A program made the position numbers and the translations under genes. The notes below the pieces were generated by a model, which worked only from the letters and a program-made list of their open reading frames with translations, was not told the DNA's origin and ran no database searches. 64,000 bases of DNA from assembly GCA_039888615.1 (NCBI GenBank), contig JBDQQS010000011.1; one strand, 5' to 3'. Below are positions 1 to 7,701 of this stretch, piece by piece. The stretch is from Flavimaribacter sp039888615. Its GTDB lineage: Bacteria; Pseudomonadota; Alphaproteobacteria; Rhizobiales; Rhizobiaceae. Within the stretch, counting starts at the first letter, position 1. Every line of letters begins with the position of its first letter.

Positions 1-77
1 TTGGGCAATCAATCGGCTCCTGCACTGATATTACATCAACCGTCTCTCACACCAGCGATTTTCCGACGCCCGGATGA

Positions 78-965
78 TCAGGCGTCGCCAGGTCTCGCCA
101 GAACGAAGTCGTGTTGGACTTCCCAGAAGCCGTTCTCGAACTCCAGTTCCTTTGATCGCGCCGCATCCTCGACCCATTTGAACTCGGCGAGCAGGCTCTT
201 CTTCACGCCGAACACGGCGTCGGAATTGATATACTGGTCGTCCGGGTCGAAGATGTGTGTGGTCAACGTCTCAAAACCATCGGACTTGATGATATAATGC
301 AGATGCGCCGGCCGGTAGGGGTGGCGGCCAAGGGCTCCCAGCAGCTTTCCGACCGGGCCGTCATCCGGAATAGGATAAAATTTCGGCTTTACGGCGCGGA
401 ACCAGTAGCGACCGTCAGCGCCGGTCCTGAAAACGCCGCGCAGGTTGAAATCCGGCTGAATTCCTTTCTGCTGAACGTCGTAGAAGCCTTCATCATTGGC
501 CTGCCAGACGTCTATCACCGCATCGGCGATCGGCTCGCCCGCGGTGTCGAGAATGCGGCCGCTGACCACGATGTCCTCGCCCTTCTGGTCGAGGCAGATA
601 TTCGCGCCCATGTCGAGTTCCGGCGCGCCCTCGACGTGAAAGGGGCCGAGGACGGTGGATTCCGAAGCGCCTGAAGGTTTGCGGTTGTTGATCGCGTCGA
701 CAAGCATCGAAACGCCGAGAATATCCGAGAGCAAGATAAACTCCTGACGCCATTCGTTGCTGATATGGCCTGTCTCCGTGAGGAACATGATCGCCTTGAA
801 CCACTCGTCCTGGGTCGGCTCGATCTCCTTGACGGCCTCGTGCAGCTTGCGGGTGACGACCTCCATGATGAATTTCAGTCGCTCGCTTTCCGCATTGACG
901 TTGCTGCTCGTGACAACTTCGACGGAGTCCGCCTCGGTGAAGTATCGCTGTTCCTGAGTGTCCAT
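78..965 (-). CDS. Hydroxyquinol 1,2-dioxygenase-type intradiol dioxygenase
   Basis: A 295-residue non-haem Fe(III) intradiol ring-cleavage dioxygenase. It would cleave hydroxyquinol (1,2,4-trihydroxybenzene) or a catechol to maleylacetate or a muconate in the cytoplasm. The N-terminal dimerisation domain is followed by the catalytic beta-sandwich. All four expected iron ligands are visible: Tyr162 (GFYDVQ), Tyr197 (FYPIPDDG), His221 and His223 (RPAHLHY). The ATG at 965 follows a GGAAGAG ribosome site. An upstream in-frame start lies inside the gap to the preceding gene. It is the last gene of a three-gene minus-strand operon behind maleylacetate reductase, the enzyme that consumes maleylacetate. 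This context favours hydroxyquinol over catechol as substrate, but the exact substrate is inferred. Confidence 0.87.
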   Translation of the reverse strand: MDTQEQRYFTEADSVEVVTSSNVNAESERLKFIMEVVTRKLHEAVKEIEPTQDEWFKAIMFLTETGHISNEWRQEFILLSDILGVSMLVDAINNRKPSGASESTVLGPFHVEGAPELDMGANICLDQKGEDIVVSGRILDTAGEPIADAVIDVWQANDEGFYDVQQKGIQPDFNLRGVFRTGADGRYWFRAVKPKFYPIPDDGPVGKLLGALGRHPYRPAHLHYIIKSDGFETLTTHIFDPDDQYINSDAVFGVKKSLLAEFKWVEDAARSKELEFENGFWEVQHDFVLARPGDA

Positions 966-994
966 TTTTCTCTTCCGGCGTATTCTATGACTTC

Positions 995-2062
995 TCAATT
1001 TTGAGGTTCGCGACCTTCGAAGGCATCCTGAAGGAGTAGCCGGATGGCTTCGCGTTCGACGGGGCGAGGGTTTTCGTAAGGGTTTTCGACGGCTATGTCG
1101 GCCGCCTTGTCCAGGTCGGCCTCGGACAGGCCGAGATCCATAAGCCGTGTCGGCGCGCCGGTTCTCGTTGCGAGATCGAACAGACCCCGGCCTGGCTTCA
1201 TACCGAAGATGTCCTCAAGCGGTTGAAGCAATTCGGGCACGGCGACGGCGTTGTAGGCGATGGTGTGCGGCAGCATGATCGCATGCGTGTCGGCGTGCGG
1301 CGTGTCGAACATTCCACCGAGCGTGTGGCAGATCTTGTGATGCAGCGCCATGGCGACGCCGCCGAGCACGATCCCGGACAGCCAGGCCGCGTACTGCGCG
1401 AGCTTTCTGGCTTCAGCATCCTGCGGCGTTTCGACGAGCGCGGGCAAGGCCTGTTTGAATGCGCGGATGGATTCGACTGCGAGCAGGCTGATGACCGGGT
1501 TGCGGTTGCTGGCGTAAAGCCCTTCTGCGGAATGGGCGACGGCGTTCAGGCCTGAGGTCACACTCATGGCGACGGGCAGGGATAGGGTCAGATCGACGTC
1601 GTAAATCACCGTCTCCGGCAGGATCGACGGGTCGCGACGGGTCGTCTTCCGCCCGCCTCGCGTTTCACCGAGGATGTCGGTCATTTCAGAACCGGCGTAG
1701 GTGGTGGGAATAACCACCTGATCGACGCCGGTGCGCGTCGCGATCGCCTTTCCGAGACCGGTCGTGGATCCGCCGCCGAGGGATACGACGCAATCCGCGC
1801 CGGATGATCGGAAGGCCTCAAGGGCGGATTCGGTAACGGTGAACGGCGTGTGCATGGCGGCGCCGAAAAACACGCCGGCGCTCAATTTCGCGAGCTTGTC
1901 AGACAGGTCTTGCGCTTGCTCCTCCTGCTGGGGCGTCGACAGAACCAGCGCGCTTTTGCAGCCCAGTCGCTCGATTTCCTCTCCGGTTTTTGCGAGCGAT
2001 CCGGCGCCGAAAACGACGCGGGACGGTATACCGGAGAAAACAAATAAATCGGGAAGGTTCAC
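995..2062 (-). CDS. Maleylacetate reductase
   Basis: A 355-residue iron-type alcohol dehydrogenase family protein that reduces maleylacetate to 3-oxoadipate with NAD(P)H, the step after hydroxyquinol ring cleavage. The nucleotide-binding GGGST lies at residues 96-100. The metal-site region holds His241, His242 and His246 (HHKICH), and His256/His260 follow (HADTH). Start: a GTG at 2062 sits 8 nt after an AGGAG ribosome site and its GTGA overlaps the stop of the upstream dioxygenase by 4 nt, indicating translational coupling. A longer reading from 2119 has no such signal. Length fits the family (about 350-360). The two intradiol dioxygenases on either side support the assignment. Confidence 0.88.
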   Translation of the reverse strand: MNLPDLFVFSGIPSRVVFGAGSLAKTGEEIERLGCKSALVLSTPQQEEQAQDLSDKLAKLSAGVFFGAAMHTPFTVTESALEAFRSSGADCVVSLGGGSTTGLGKAIATRTGVDQVVIPTTYAGSEMTDILGETRGGRKTTRRDPSILPETVIYDVDLTLSLPVAMSVTSGLNAVAHSAEGLYASNRNPVISLLAVESIRAFKQALPALVETPQDAEARKLAQYAAWLSGIVLGGVAMALHHKICHTLGGMFDTPHADTHAIMLPHTIAYNAVAVPELLQPLEDIFGMKPGRGLFDLATRTGAPTRLMDLGLSEADLDKAADIAVENPYENPRPVEREAIRLLLQDAFEGREPQN

Positions 2063-2925
2063 GATGGCTGCTCCTGTGTTCTTACGGGGCCCAGGACAAA
2101 TGAATACGCCAATTCCCATTCGTCGGCGCCGGATTTGCGGACTTCTCCCACAAGAACGCGTCGCACGCCGAGGATAGCGTCTTGTGTGAGACAGGGATCA
2201 TCGGCGTCGAAGATCTGGGTGACCAGGGTCTCATATCCGTGCGCAGATATCCGGAAATGCAGGTGCGCGGGGCGAGTCAACGGATAATCCAGCCTTTGCA
2301 GCAGCCTGCCGACCGGCCCGTCGCCGGGAATGCTGTATCCGCCCGGCTTGACCGTCCTGAATATGAAGCCGCCGTCTTCGTTGCAGACGAACTTGCCGCG
2401 CAGATTGAATTCTGGCTGCAAATCCGGTTGCTGGTTCTCGAATATCCCGTCCGCGTTGGGCTGCCAGACCTCCAGAAGGGCGCCGGCGAGAGGCTTTCCG
2501 TCAAGATCGGTGACGCGACCGTGAACAGTCAGCGGCTCGCCCCTGGCGTCGAGCGATATGGAGGCGCCGAGCGGCAAGGACGGCGCGTCCGCCCGATAGA
2601 ATGGACCGCGCGGCGTGTTGGGCGTAGCTCCTGCGGGACGGGCGCTGTTCATGGTTTCGACGAGCGTGGAAACGCCGAGAACGTCGAACAGAAGAACCCA
2701 TTCCTGCCGATTATCTTCCGTGGCGTGGCCGACATCCGTCAGGAACGCGATGATTTCACGCAATTCTTCGCGAGTGGGCCGTACTTCGCTGACAAGCGCG
2801 TGGATGTGCGAAACGATCCCGGAAACGGCGACGCCAAGCCGATCATTTCCGGGTCGAAACCTGCCGGAAACGATGGCCGATGCAGTGCGTTCATTGAAAT
2901 CGAGATTGTCCGTCACCAGCCTCAT
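2059..2925 (-). CDS. Intradiol dioxygenase with Phe replacing an iron-ligand Tyr
   Basis: A 288-residue homologue of the dioxygenase at 78-965 and first gene of the same operon. The ATG at 2925 follows GGAGG; a GTG one codon earlier is too close to it. Tyr197 (GGYSIPGDG), His221 and His223 (RPAHLHF) are present. The position aligned with the first iron-ligand tyrosine is Phe162: the local reading is DGIFENQQ against EGFYDVQQ in the partner, and the codon is TTC rather than TAC. In the family this residue normally binds Fe(III), so activity may be altered or lost, or the protein may act on another substrate. The fold and operon are clear; the reaction is uncertain. Confidence 0.8.
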   Translation of the reverse strand: MRLVTDNLDFNERTASAIVSGRFRPGNDRLGVAVSGIVSHIHALVSEVRPTREELREIIAFLTDVGHATEDNRQEWVLLFDVLGVSTLVETMNSARPAGATPNTPRGPFYRADAPSLPLGASISLDARGEPLTVHGRVTDLDGKPLAGALLEVWQPNADGIFENQQPDLQPEFNLRGKFVCNEDGGFIFRTVKPGGYSIPGDGPVGRLLQRLDYPLTRPAHLHFRISAHGYETLVTQIFDADDPCLTQDAILGVRRVLVGEVRKSGADEWELAYSFVLGPVRTQEQPS

Positions 2926-3012
2926 CACTCCTCCGCGCGTTGGTCACGCGTGATGTGATTTGAATTGTAGCGCCGGATTGTTGGGTGGATCATAATTTTA
3001 TTCTGATTTAAC

Positions 3013-3027
3013 ATAACATATTGTTAT
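3013..3027. promoter_or_regulatory. Palindrome overlapping the LysR gene start
   Basis: ATAACA-TAT-TGTTAT is a perfect 6-bp inverted repeat with a 3-bp spacer. It lies in the 100-bp gap between the divergent dioxygenase operon and the LysR gene and runs into the ATG at 3026. It could be an autoregulatory operator for the LysR protein. No clear Shine-Dalgarno sequence precedes that ATG. Confidence 0.4.
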
Positions 3028-3976
3028 GAAGCTGGATGAAAGACATCTCGTACAACTGGCGGCGGTGGTCCAGGCAGGCGGAGTGACGGAAGGGGCGGCG
3101 GCTCTCGGACTGTCGCAACCGGCCATCTCCCGCACGCTTGCGCAACTCGAAAGCCGCGTCGGCGAGCCGCTTTTCGTGCGCGGAAGGAGACCGCTCGCGC
3201 CAACGCCGCTCGGCAAGGCGCTGGCGGAGCACGGCCAGATTATCCTGTCGGCCTCACGCGCGGCTTCCGAAACCATCGACAGTTTTCGCCGGGGAACAAG
3301 CGGCGTGGTGAGGGCAGGCGGCAGTCCGTTTTTCATGGACGGCCTGATTGCGCGCATGATCGCCGGCTTCCAGGACAACTACCCGGATATCAGCATCGAG
3401 CAGTCCTACGGTTATCTCACGGAACTCAGGGCTTTGCTCCTGTCGGGCCGTATCGACATCGCGGTCTGTCCGGTGGACGTACTTGACGAGGGGTCGGGTC
3501 TTGAGTTCCGGAAAATCCTGCCCGGCAGGAACGTCGTCGCCTGCTCTTCGACGCATCCGCTTCTAATAAAGCGCAAACCGACCTCCTGCGATCTGCTGGA
3601 ATATCCATGGATTGCTCCGCCGCCGGGCAGCCCGCTTCTGGCCGACTTGCGATCCATTCTGCATTCCCTGGGCTTTGCGGAGACAAAAATTCGCTTTTCG
3701 GGTGGGTCACTCGCCAGTGTGCTCAATTACATGACGGCGTCAAACGCACTGACTGTGTTGCCGCACAGCGTCGTCTTCGCCTTTCGAAACGAGCGCCAGA
3801 TCACCGCGCTTCCGATCAATATCCCGCATCCGGACCGCTCCCTCGGCCTGCTTCGTCTGACGGCGGCGCCGCGAATTCCGGCGGTCGACACCTTTGCAAA
3901 TCATATCATCGACGCCTTTGCCGATCTCGGCCAACTGATCAAACGTCACGAGCAGGCGATCGTCTGGGGGGCGTGA
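3026..3976 (+). CDS. LysR-family regulator of the hydroxyquinol operon
   Basis: A 316-residue LysR-type transcription factor. The N-terminal winged helix (about residues 5-65) contains the typical GGVTEGAAALGLSQPAISRT stretch. A periplasmic-binding-protein-like effector domain follows, and it contains an FFMDGLIARM-type start of the sensor region. It is transcribed divergently from the dioxygenase/maleylacetate reductase operon, the classic LysR layout, so it probably activates that operon in response to an aromatic acid or ring-cleavage product. The ATG at 3026 leaves the usual short tail before the helix-turn-helix, although the upstream sequence is AT-rich and lacks an obvious ribosome site. 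Effector unknown. Confidence 0.85.
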   Translation: MKLDERHLVQLAAVVQAGGVTEGAAALGLSQPAISRTLAQLESRVGEPLFVRGRRPLAPTPLGKALAEHGQIILSASRAASETIDSFRRGTSGVVRAGGSPFFMDGLIARMIAGFQDNYPDISIEQSYGYLTELRALLLSGRIDIAVCPVDVLDEGSGLEFRKILPGRNVVACSSTHPLLIKRKPTSCDLLEYPWIAPPPGSPLLADLRSILHSLGFAETKIRFSGGSLASVLNYMTASNALTVLPHSVVFAFRNERQITALPINIPHPDRSLGLLRLTAAPRIPAVDTFANHIIDAFADLGQLIKRHEQAIVWGA

Positions 3977-4114
3977 CCTTCCGGGAAAATTCAGCACGGG
4001 AAAGCGGCCGGGCATGAGCGCTGTTTTCGCCGCAGCGGGAAACCCTGCGAACCGGACAAAGATATTTGCGACGGCGTCAAACCGTTGACACGGCGTGCTC
4101 AAGAGCGTTGAAGA

Positions 4115-4133
4115 TTGTCAACTATGTTTACAC
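4115..4133. promoter_or_regulatory. Imperfect MarR-type operator upstream of marR
   Basis: TTGTCAAC-TAT-GTTTACAC is an imperfect palindrome. It matches the near-perfect copy at 4792-4810 in sequence and 3-bp spacing. One copy lies in front of the MarR gene (with its small upstream ORF), the other in front of dctP. This suggests one regulator controls both transcripts. Confidence 0.5.
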
Positions 4134-4161
4134 TTGTGAATGCAGGCGAAGGGACGCCGCG

Positions 4162-4275
4162 ATGACGCAGGGCACTGTGCGGCTGGTCAACGACGCACTC
4201 AAGTCATTGCTTGGTGCTGAGGATTTCGCCAACATGGCTTGGACGGGAAGTGAAGCAGGAAAAGGTATCGAATGA
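4162..4275 (+). CDS. Small ORF overlapping the MarR start
   Basis: A 37-codon reading frame starting at ATG 4162 after a GAAGGGA stretch. It ends in a TGA that overlaps the marR ATG as ATGA. No similarity was recognised. It could be a short leader whose translation is coupled to marR, or a chance frame. Its composition is only weakly coding-like, so this is a tentative call. Confidence 0.25.
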   Translation: MTQGTVRLVNDALKSLLGAEDFANMAWTGSEAGKGIE

Positions 4276-4787
4276 GCAAGACGAAGCTGCGGAATAATGT
4301 TCTGGATGATGCAATTCTGGAGGATATGCGGCGAAAAAATCTCGGTCGCCTGCTTGACGAAGTACACGTGAACTTCGACCGGCGCGCGCTCAGTTATCTT
4401 CATGCCGCCGGTTATCCCGATATCACCGCCGCGCACACCCATGTCCTGCGGACCATGCGCATTGAAGGGGACAGCATTACCCACATGGCCGAGAACGCCG
4501 GCATTTCAAAACAGGCCATGAGCAAGCTTGTCGCCGCATTCGAAAAGATGGGCTTCGTCGAATGGCGCACCGTTGAGGGCGGACTGGCGCGGCTGGTTCA
4601 TGCAACCGAAGAAGGACGCCGTCTGCTTTCGGTCGGCATCGAGGCCCTGCAGGAGGCGGAAGCCGCCTATTTCAGTGAACTGTCGGAGGCGGAACGGGAA
4701 GTTCTCCGCGATTTATTGCTGCGCGCCGCCACGTCGGCGGAAGCCGCGACCGGCCGTTCATCTGCCTGGCGACGGCGGCGTGCATAA
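4272..4787 (+). CDS. MarR-family regulator of the TRAP/catabolic operon
   Basis: A 171-residue MarR-type winged-helix repressor. The DNA-binding segment is visible around residues 65-100 (SITHMAENAGISKQAMSKL, then a short wing), and the ends are helical for dimerisation. The ATG at 4272 follows AGGAAAAGG. It lies directly upstream of the TRAP/acyl-CoA synthetase operon. Related palindromes (TTGTCAAC-N3-GTTGACAA type) occur before it and before dctP, which is good evidence for autoregulation plus control of the operon. The ligand is probably the transported acid or its CoA ester, by analogy with other MarR repressors of catabolic operons. The C-terminal tail is Arg-rich. Confidence 0.85.
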   Translation: MSKTKLRNNVLDDAILEDMRRKNLGRLLDEVHVNFDRRALSYLHAAGYPDITAAHTHVLRTMRIEGDSITHMAENAGISKQAMSKLVAAFEKMGFVEWRTVEGGLARLVHATEEGRRLLSVGIEALQEAEAAYFSELSEAEREVLRDLLLRAATSAEAATGRSSAWRRRRA

Positions 4788-4791
4788 AAAA

Positions 4792-4810
4792 TCGTCAACA
4801 AAGTTGACAA
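4792..4810. promoter_or_regulatory. MarR operator in front of dctP
   Basis: GTCAAC-AAA-GTTGAC (4794-4808) is a perfect inverted repeat inside a larger symmetrical AAAAAT...ATTTTT context. It overlaps TTGACA at 4804-4809, a possible -35 element for the dctP operon. A repressor bound here would block the promoter. The sequence resembles the copy at 4115-4133. Confidence 0.6.
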
Positions 4811-4873
4811 TTTTTCGAGTCCAGTCCATCTTTCCATTCGGCGGCAAACGATCGCTGAAAAGGAGAGGCGCTG

Positions 4874-5983
4874 ATGTCTAAATTCATGAAGAGAATTGGT
4901 GTTGCACTGGCATTGGGCCTGGCGACTTCACCCGTATTCGCCGAAACGCTGACGTACGGATCCGGCGTGCCCGAACGATCTTCCGCCAACAGGGCAGGGG
5001 TGCTGCCGCTGCTGGAGAAGATTTCCGAGGCGACCAATGGCGACGTCGCCTTCACGCCGGTGCTGGGCGGGCAGTTGGTGTCCATTCCCGGTGCGCTGCA
5101 GGGCATTGCCGACGGCGTCGTCGACAGCGGTTTCTTTATTACCCAGTTTCATCCGGCCGAACTTCCCGCCGCCTCTCTCATGTCCGAAGTCACCGGACTG
5201 GGGATCGACCCCTACGCAACGATGGGCGCGTTGAACGAGGCTTTTTTCGTGGTCTGTGAACAGTGCCGGGAAGACTTTCGCAAGATCGGCGTCGTTCCGG
5301 CCCTGATACAGTCCGCCACGCCGCTGACGATGCAGTGCACGACCGAAGTGTCGTCGATGGAAGACCTGGCCGGCCTGAAGGTCGCGACGATCGGTCGTCC
5401 GGAAATGCGCTGGGCGACGTCCATCGGGATGACGCCGGTGCGCACGTCGATTTCCGATATTCTTTCTGGTCTGCAACTCGGCGCCACTGACTGCGCGCTT
5501 ATCGGCGCCGCCTGGATTCGCAGTTATGGCCTGGAAGACACGATCAAGTCGGTCATCGAGATGCCGCAGGGCATCATCTCGGGCGCCGTGCCGCTGGCCT
5601 TCAATGCCGGGTCGTGGGAGTCGATCTCGAAAGAGGACCGCCAGAAGATTGTCGACCTGATGCCCGCCACGCTCTGGGACTATGTCACCGGCGCTTATGT
5701 CGACTCCGATACGGCGGTCAAGGAATCGCTGGCCGGAAAGGTGACCTTCAGTCCGGGCGACGAGGCGCTGGCAGAGGCCTGGACCGCGTTCTACGCCGGA
5801 GAAGCGGCCGCGCTGAAGGAAGTGGCGGCATCCCGCGGCATCGAAAATGCCGATGAACTGATCGACCAGGTCGTCGAGGTCTTCCGTGTCTGGCACGAGG
5901 AACTCCTGCCGGAGTTCGAAGGCGACCGCGAAGCGTTCATCAAGATCGCAAACGATCGCATCTTCTCGAAATACGACTTCTGA
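4874..5983 (+). CDS. TRAP transporter periplasmic solute-binding protein (DctP family)
   Basis: A 369-residue periplasmic binding protein of a TRAP transporter, which moves organic acids using ion gradients. The N-terminal signal peptide is evident (basic MSKFMKR, hydrophobic core, cleavage after VFA near residue 23). The body has DctP-type features, including a conserved region with an Arg for substrate carboxylate binding. The ATG at 4874 follows AAGGAG. It is the first gene of a tight operon whose last two genes encode the matching small and large TRAP permeases. The enzymes in between suggest that the ligand is an aromatic or other carboxylic acid that becomes a CoA thioester. The ligand itself is not deducible. 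Confidence 0.87.
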   Translation: MSKFMKRIGVALALGLATSPVFAETLTYGSGVPERSSANRAGVLPLLEKISEATNGDVAFTPVLGGQLVSIPGALQGIADGVVDSGFFITQFHPAELPAASLMSEVTGLGIDPYATMGALNEAFFVVCEQCREDFRKIGVVPALIQSATPLTMQCTTEVSSMEDLAGLKVATIGRPEMRWATSIGMTPVRTSISDILSGLQLGATDCALIGAAWIRSYGLEDTIKSVIEMPQGIISGAVPLAFNAGSWESISKEDRQKIVDLMPATLWDYVTGAYVDSDTAVKESLAGKVTFSPGDEALAEAWTAFYAGEAAALKEVAASRGIENADELIDQVVEVFRVWHEELLPEFEGDREAFIKIANDRIFSKYDF

Positions 5984-5998
5984 TCGGTCACAAATCGG

Positions 5999-6691
5999 AT
6001 GCGTCCAGTTGGTTTGGTGGGCGGGATGAGCTGGCGCTCTACCGCCCTCTACTATCGCTTGCTCAACGAAATCTCAGAGGCGCGTCACGGCAGTCTCGAA
6101 AACGCCGCCAGTATCGTTGTCACGCTGCCATTCGCCCCGCTCGTCGCGGCGATGGAGAGAGGCGACAGCGACGCGGTCGCCCGGCGGATTGCCGAGGCCG
6201 CCATCCAGCTTGAGACCGCCGGCGCGGGCTGTGTCGTGCTGACCGCTTTCACGGCGCATTTTGCCGTGGATGTGGTGCGTGACGCGATTTCGATCCCGTT
6301 GATCGATGTCGGCGACGCGCTTGCACAGGCCTGTCGTTACCAAAAGCTGGATCGGATCGGAATGCTCGGCACGACCTATACGCTGGAAGCCGGTCATGTG
6401 GCTGGACGGCTGGCGGCAAACGGGATCGAGACTCTCCTGCCGGACGCCGAGTTGGCGACACGCGTCAATGCGATGATCCAGGACGAGCTGACCAGAGGAA
6501 TTCTTTCTGAGAAAGCAGGCGAGACTTTCGATGAGGCTGTCGGTCACCTCGAAGGACGCGGAGCGCGCGCGGTAGCGCTCGCCTGCACGGAATTGCCGCT
6601 GCTTTTGCCGCGGCAGTCGCGAATTCCGCTTATCGACGGGGTGGAGGCGCATGTCGCATTCGCCCTTTCAGCAATGGAGAATACAGCATGA
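5999..6691 (+). CDS. Aspartate/glutamate racemase-fold protein lacking one catalytic Cys
   Basis: A 230-residue member of the Asp/Glu racemase superfamily. It starts with the typical GLVGGMSWRST. Family racemases use two cysteines, one per face of the substrate. The second is present (Cys196 in ACTELPLL). The first, normally in a CTNTMH-like motif, is Thr82 here (VLTAFTAHF). A one-Cys arrangement is known in arylmalonate decarboxylase-type relatives, so a decarboxylase or isomerase role is at least as likely as racemisation. The gene overlaps the next by ATGA and lies inside a TRAP operon with CoA ligase and dehydrogenase genes. The real substrate is unknown. Confidence 0.75.
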   Translation: MRPVGLVGGMSWRSTALYYRLLNEISEARHGSLENAASIVVTLPFAPLVAAMERGDSDAVARRIAEAAIQLETAGAGCVVLTAFTAHFAVDVVRDAISIPLIDVGDALAQACRYQKLDRIGMLGTTYTLEAGHVAGRLAANGIETLLPDAELATRVNAMIQDELTRGILSEKAGETFDEAVGHLEGRGARAVALACTELPLLLPRQSRIPLIDGVEAHVAFALSAMENTA

Positions 6692-7701
6692 AGGCATTAT
6701 ATTTCGAGCAGCATGGTGATATCGATGCTCTGAAATACGGCGACATCGAAACCCCGGTCCCGGCGCCCGGTTGGGCCTTGCTTCGCATGAAGGCGGCGTC
6801 GCTCAACTATCTTGACGTTTTCACCCTGCGCGGCATGCCTGGCATCAAAGTTCCCTTTCCGATGATTACAGGCGGAGATTGCGCAGCAGAAATCGTCGAG
6901 ATCAACGGCGAGAGCGGGGATTGGACGGTGGGCCAGAGGGTGCTGGTCAATCCCGCCCATATCGACGACAAGTCGGGTCATTTTGAAATGATGGGAGAGA
7001 CTCGGCCCGGTGCGCTTGCCGAGTTTGTCATGGCGCGGGTGGGGCAACTGATCGCGATTCCCGACGGGGTCAGCGATGCGCAAGCCGCGTCACTGCCCGT
7101 CGCCTACGCCACGGCCTATCGCATGCTTGTCACCCGCGGCCGGGCGGCCGCAGGCGAATCCATCCTGATCCTGGGCGCAAGCGGCGGGGTCGGGACGGCC
7201 TGCGTTCTTCTGGCGAAGATGCTGGGCATGACGGTGACGGCTGCGGCGGGATCTGAAGAAAAGTGCAAGCGGCTGATCGAACTGGGCGCCGACGAGGCCT
7301 ATGATTATTCAACCGAACCGGTCGACGCCTATACGCGACGCACCACGGGATCGCTGTTTCGCGGCGGCGGGTTCGATGTCGTGGTAAATTTCACTGGCGG
7401 CGAGACCTGGCCGCAATCGCTACGCTCAGTCAAGCGTGGCGGGCGCCTGCTGACCTGCGGGGCAACGGCCGGCTTTGACCCGAAAACCGATCTGCGTTTC
7501 ATATTCATGTCGGAAATGGATATTCTCGGCTCCACGGGGTTCACCGCGAAGGAAATCGTCGCCTGTTTGGACCTGGTCGCGGAAGGCAAGTTTGACCCGG
7601 TCATAGACAAGACTCTGCCGCTTTCGCGCGCAGCCGAAGGCGTCGCCATGCTTCGCGACCGCAAGGTCTTCGGCAAGGTTATCGTGGCGCCGGACACATG
7701 A
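6688..7701 (+). CDS. Zinc-independent MDR-family oxidoreductase (quinone reductase-like)
   Basis: A 337-residue medium-chain dehydrogenase/reductase of the NADPH:quinone reductase type. The N-terminal GroES-like domain lacks the four-Cys structural zinc lobe. The Rossmann motif GASGGVGTA lies near residue 164. Such proteins reduce quinones or the double bond of enals, enones or enoyl-CoA esters with NAD(P)H. Start and stop overlap both neighbours by 4 nt (ATGA), so it is co-translated with the racemase-like and acyl-CoA synthetase genes. In this operon it probably reduces an intermediate made after CoA activation. The specific reaction is inferred. Confidence 0.82.
   Translation: MKALYFEQHGDIDALKYGDIETPVPAPGWALLRMKAASLNYLDVFTLRGMPGIKVPFPMITGGDCAAEIVEINGESGDWTVGQRVLVNPAHIDDKSGHFEMMGETRPGALAEFVMARVGQLIAIPDGVSDAQAASLPVAYATAYRMLVTRGRAAAGESILILGASGGVGTACVLLAKMLGMTVTAAAGSEEKCKRLIELGADEAYDYSTEPVDAYTRRTTGSLFRGGGFDVVVNFTGGETWPQSLRSVKRGGRLLTCGATAGFDPKTDLRFIFMSEMDILGSTGFTAKEIVACLDLVAEGKFDPVIDKTLPLSRAAEGVAMLRDRKVFGKVIVAPDT

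Noticed and set aside
64..87. CGACGCC/GGCGTCG hairpin at the 3' end of the dioxygenase operon
   Set aside because: Seven-base arms overlap the stop codon and no T-run follows in either direction, so it is not a convincing terminator.
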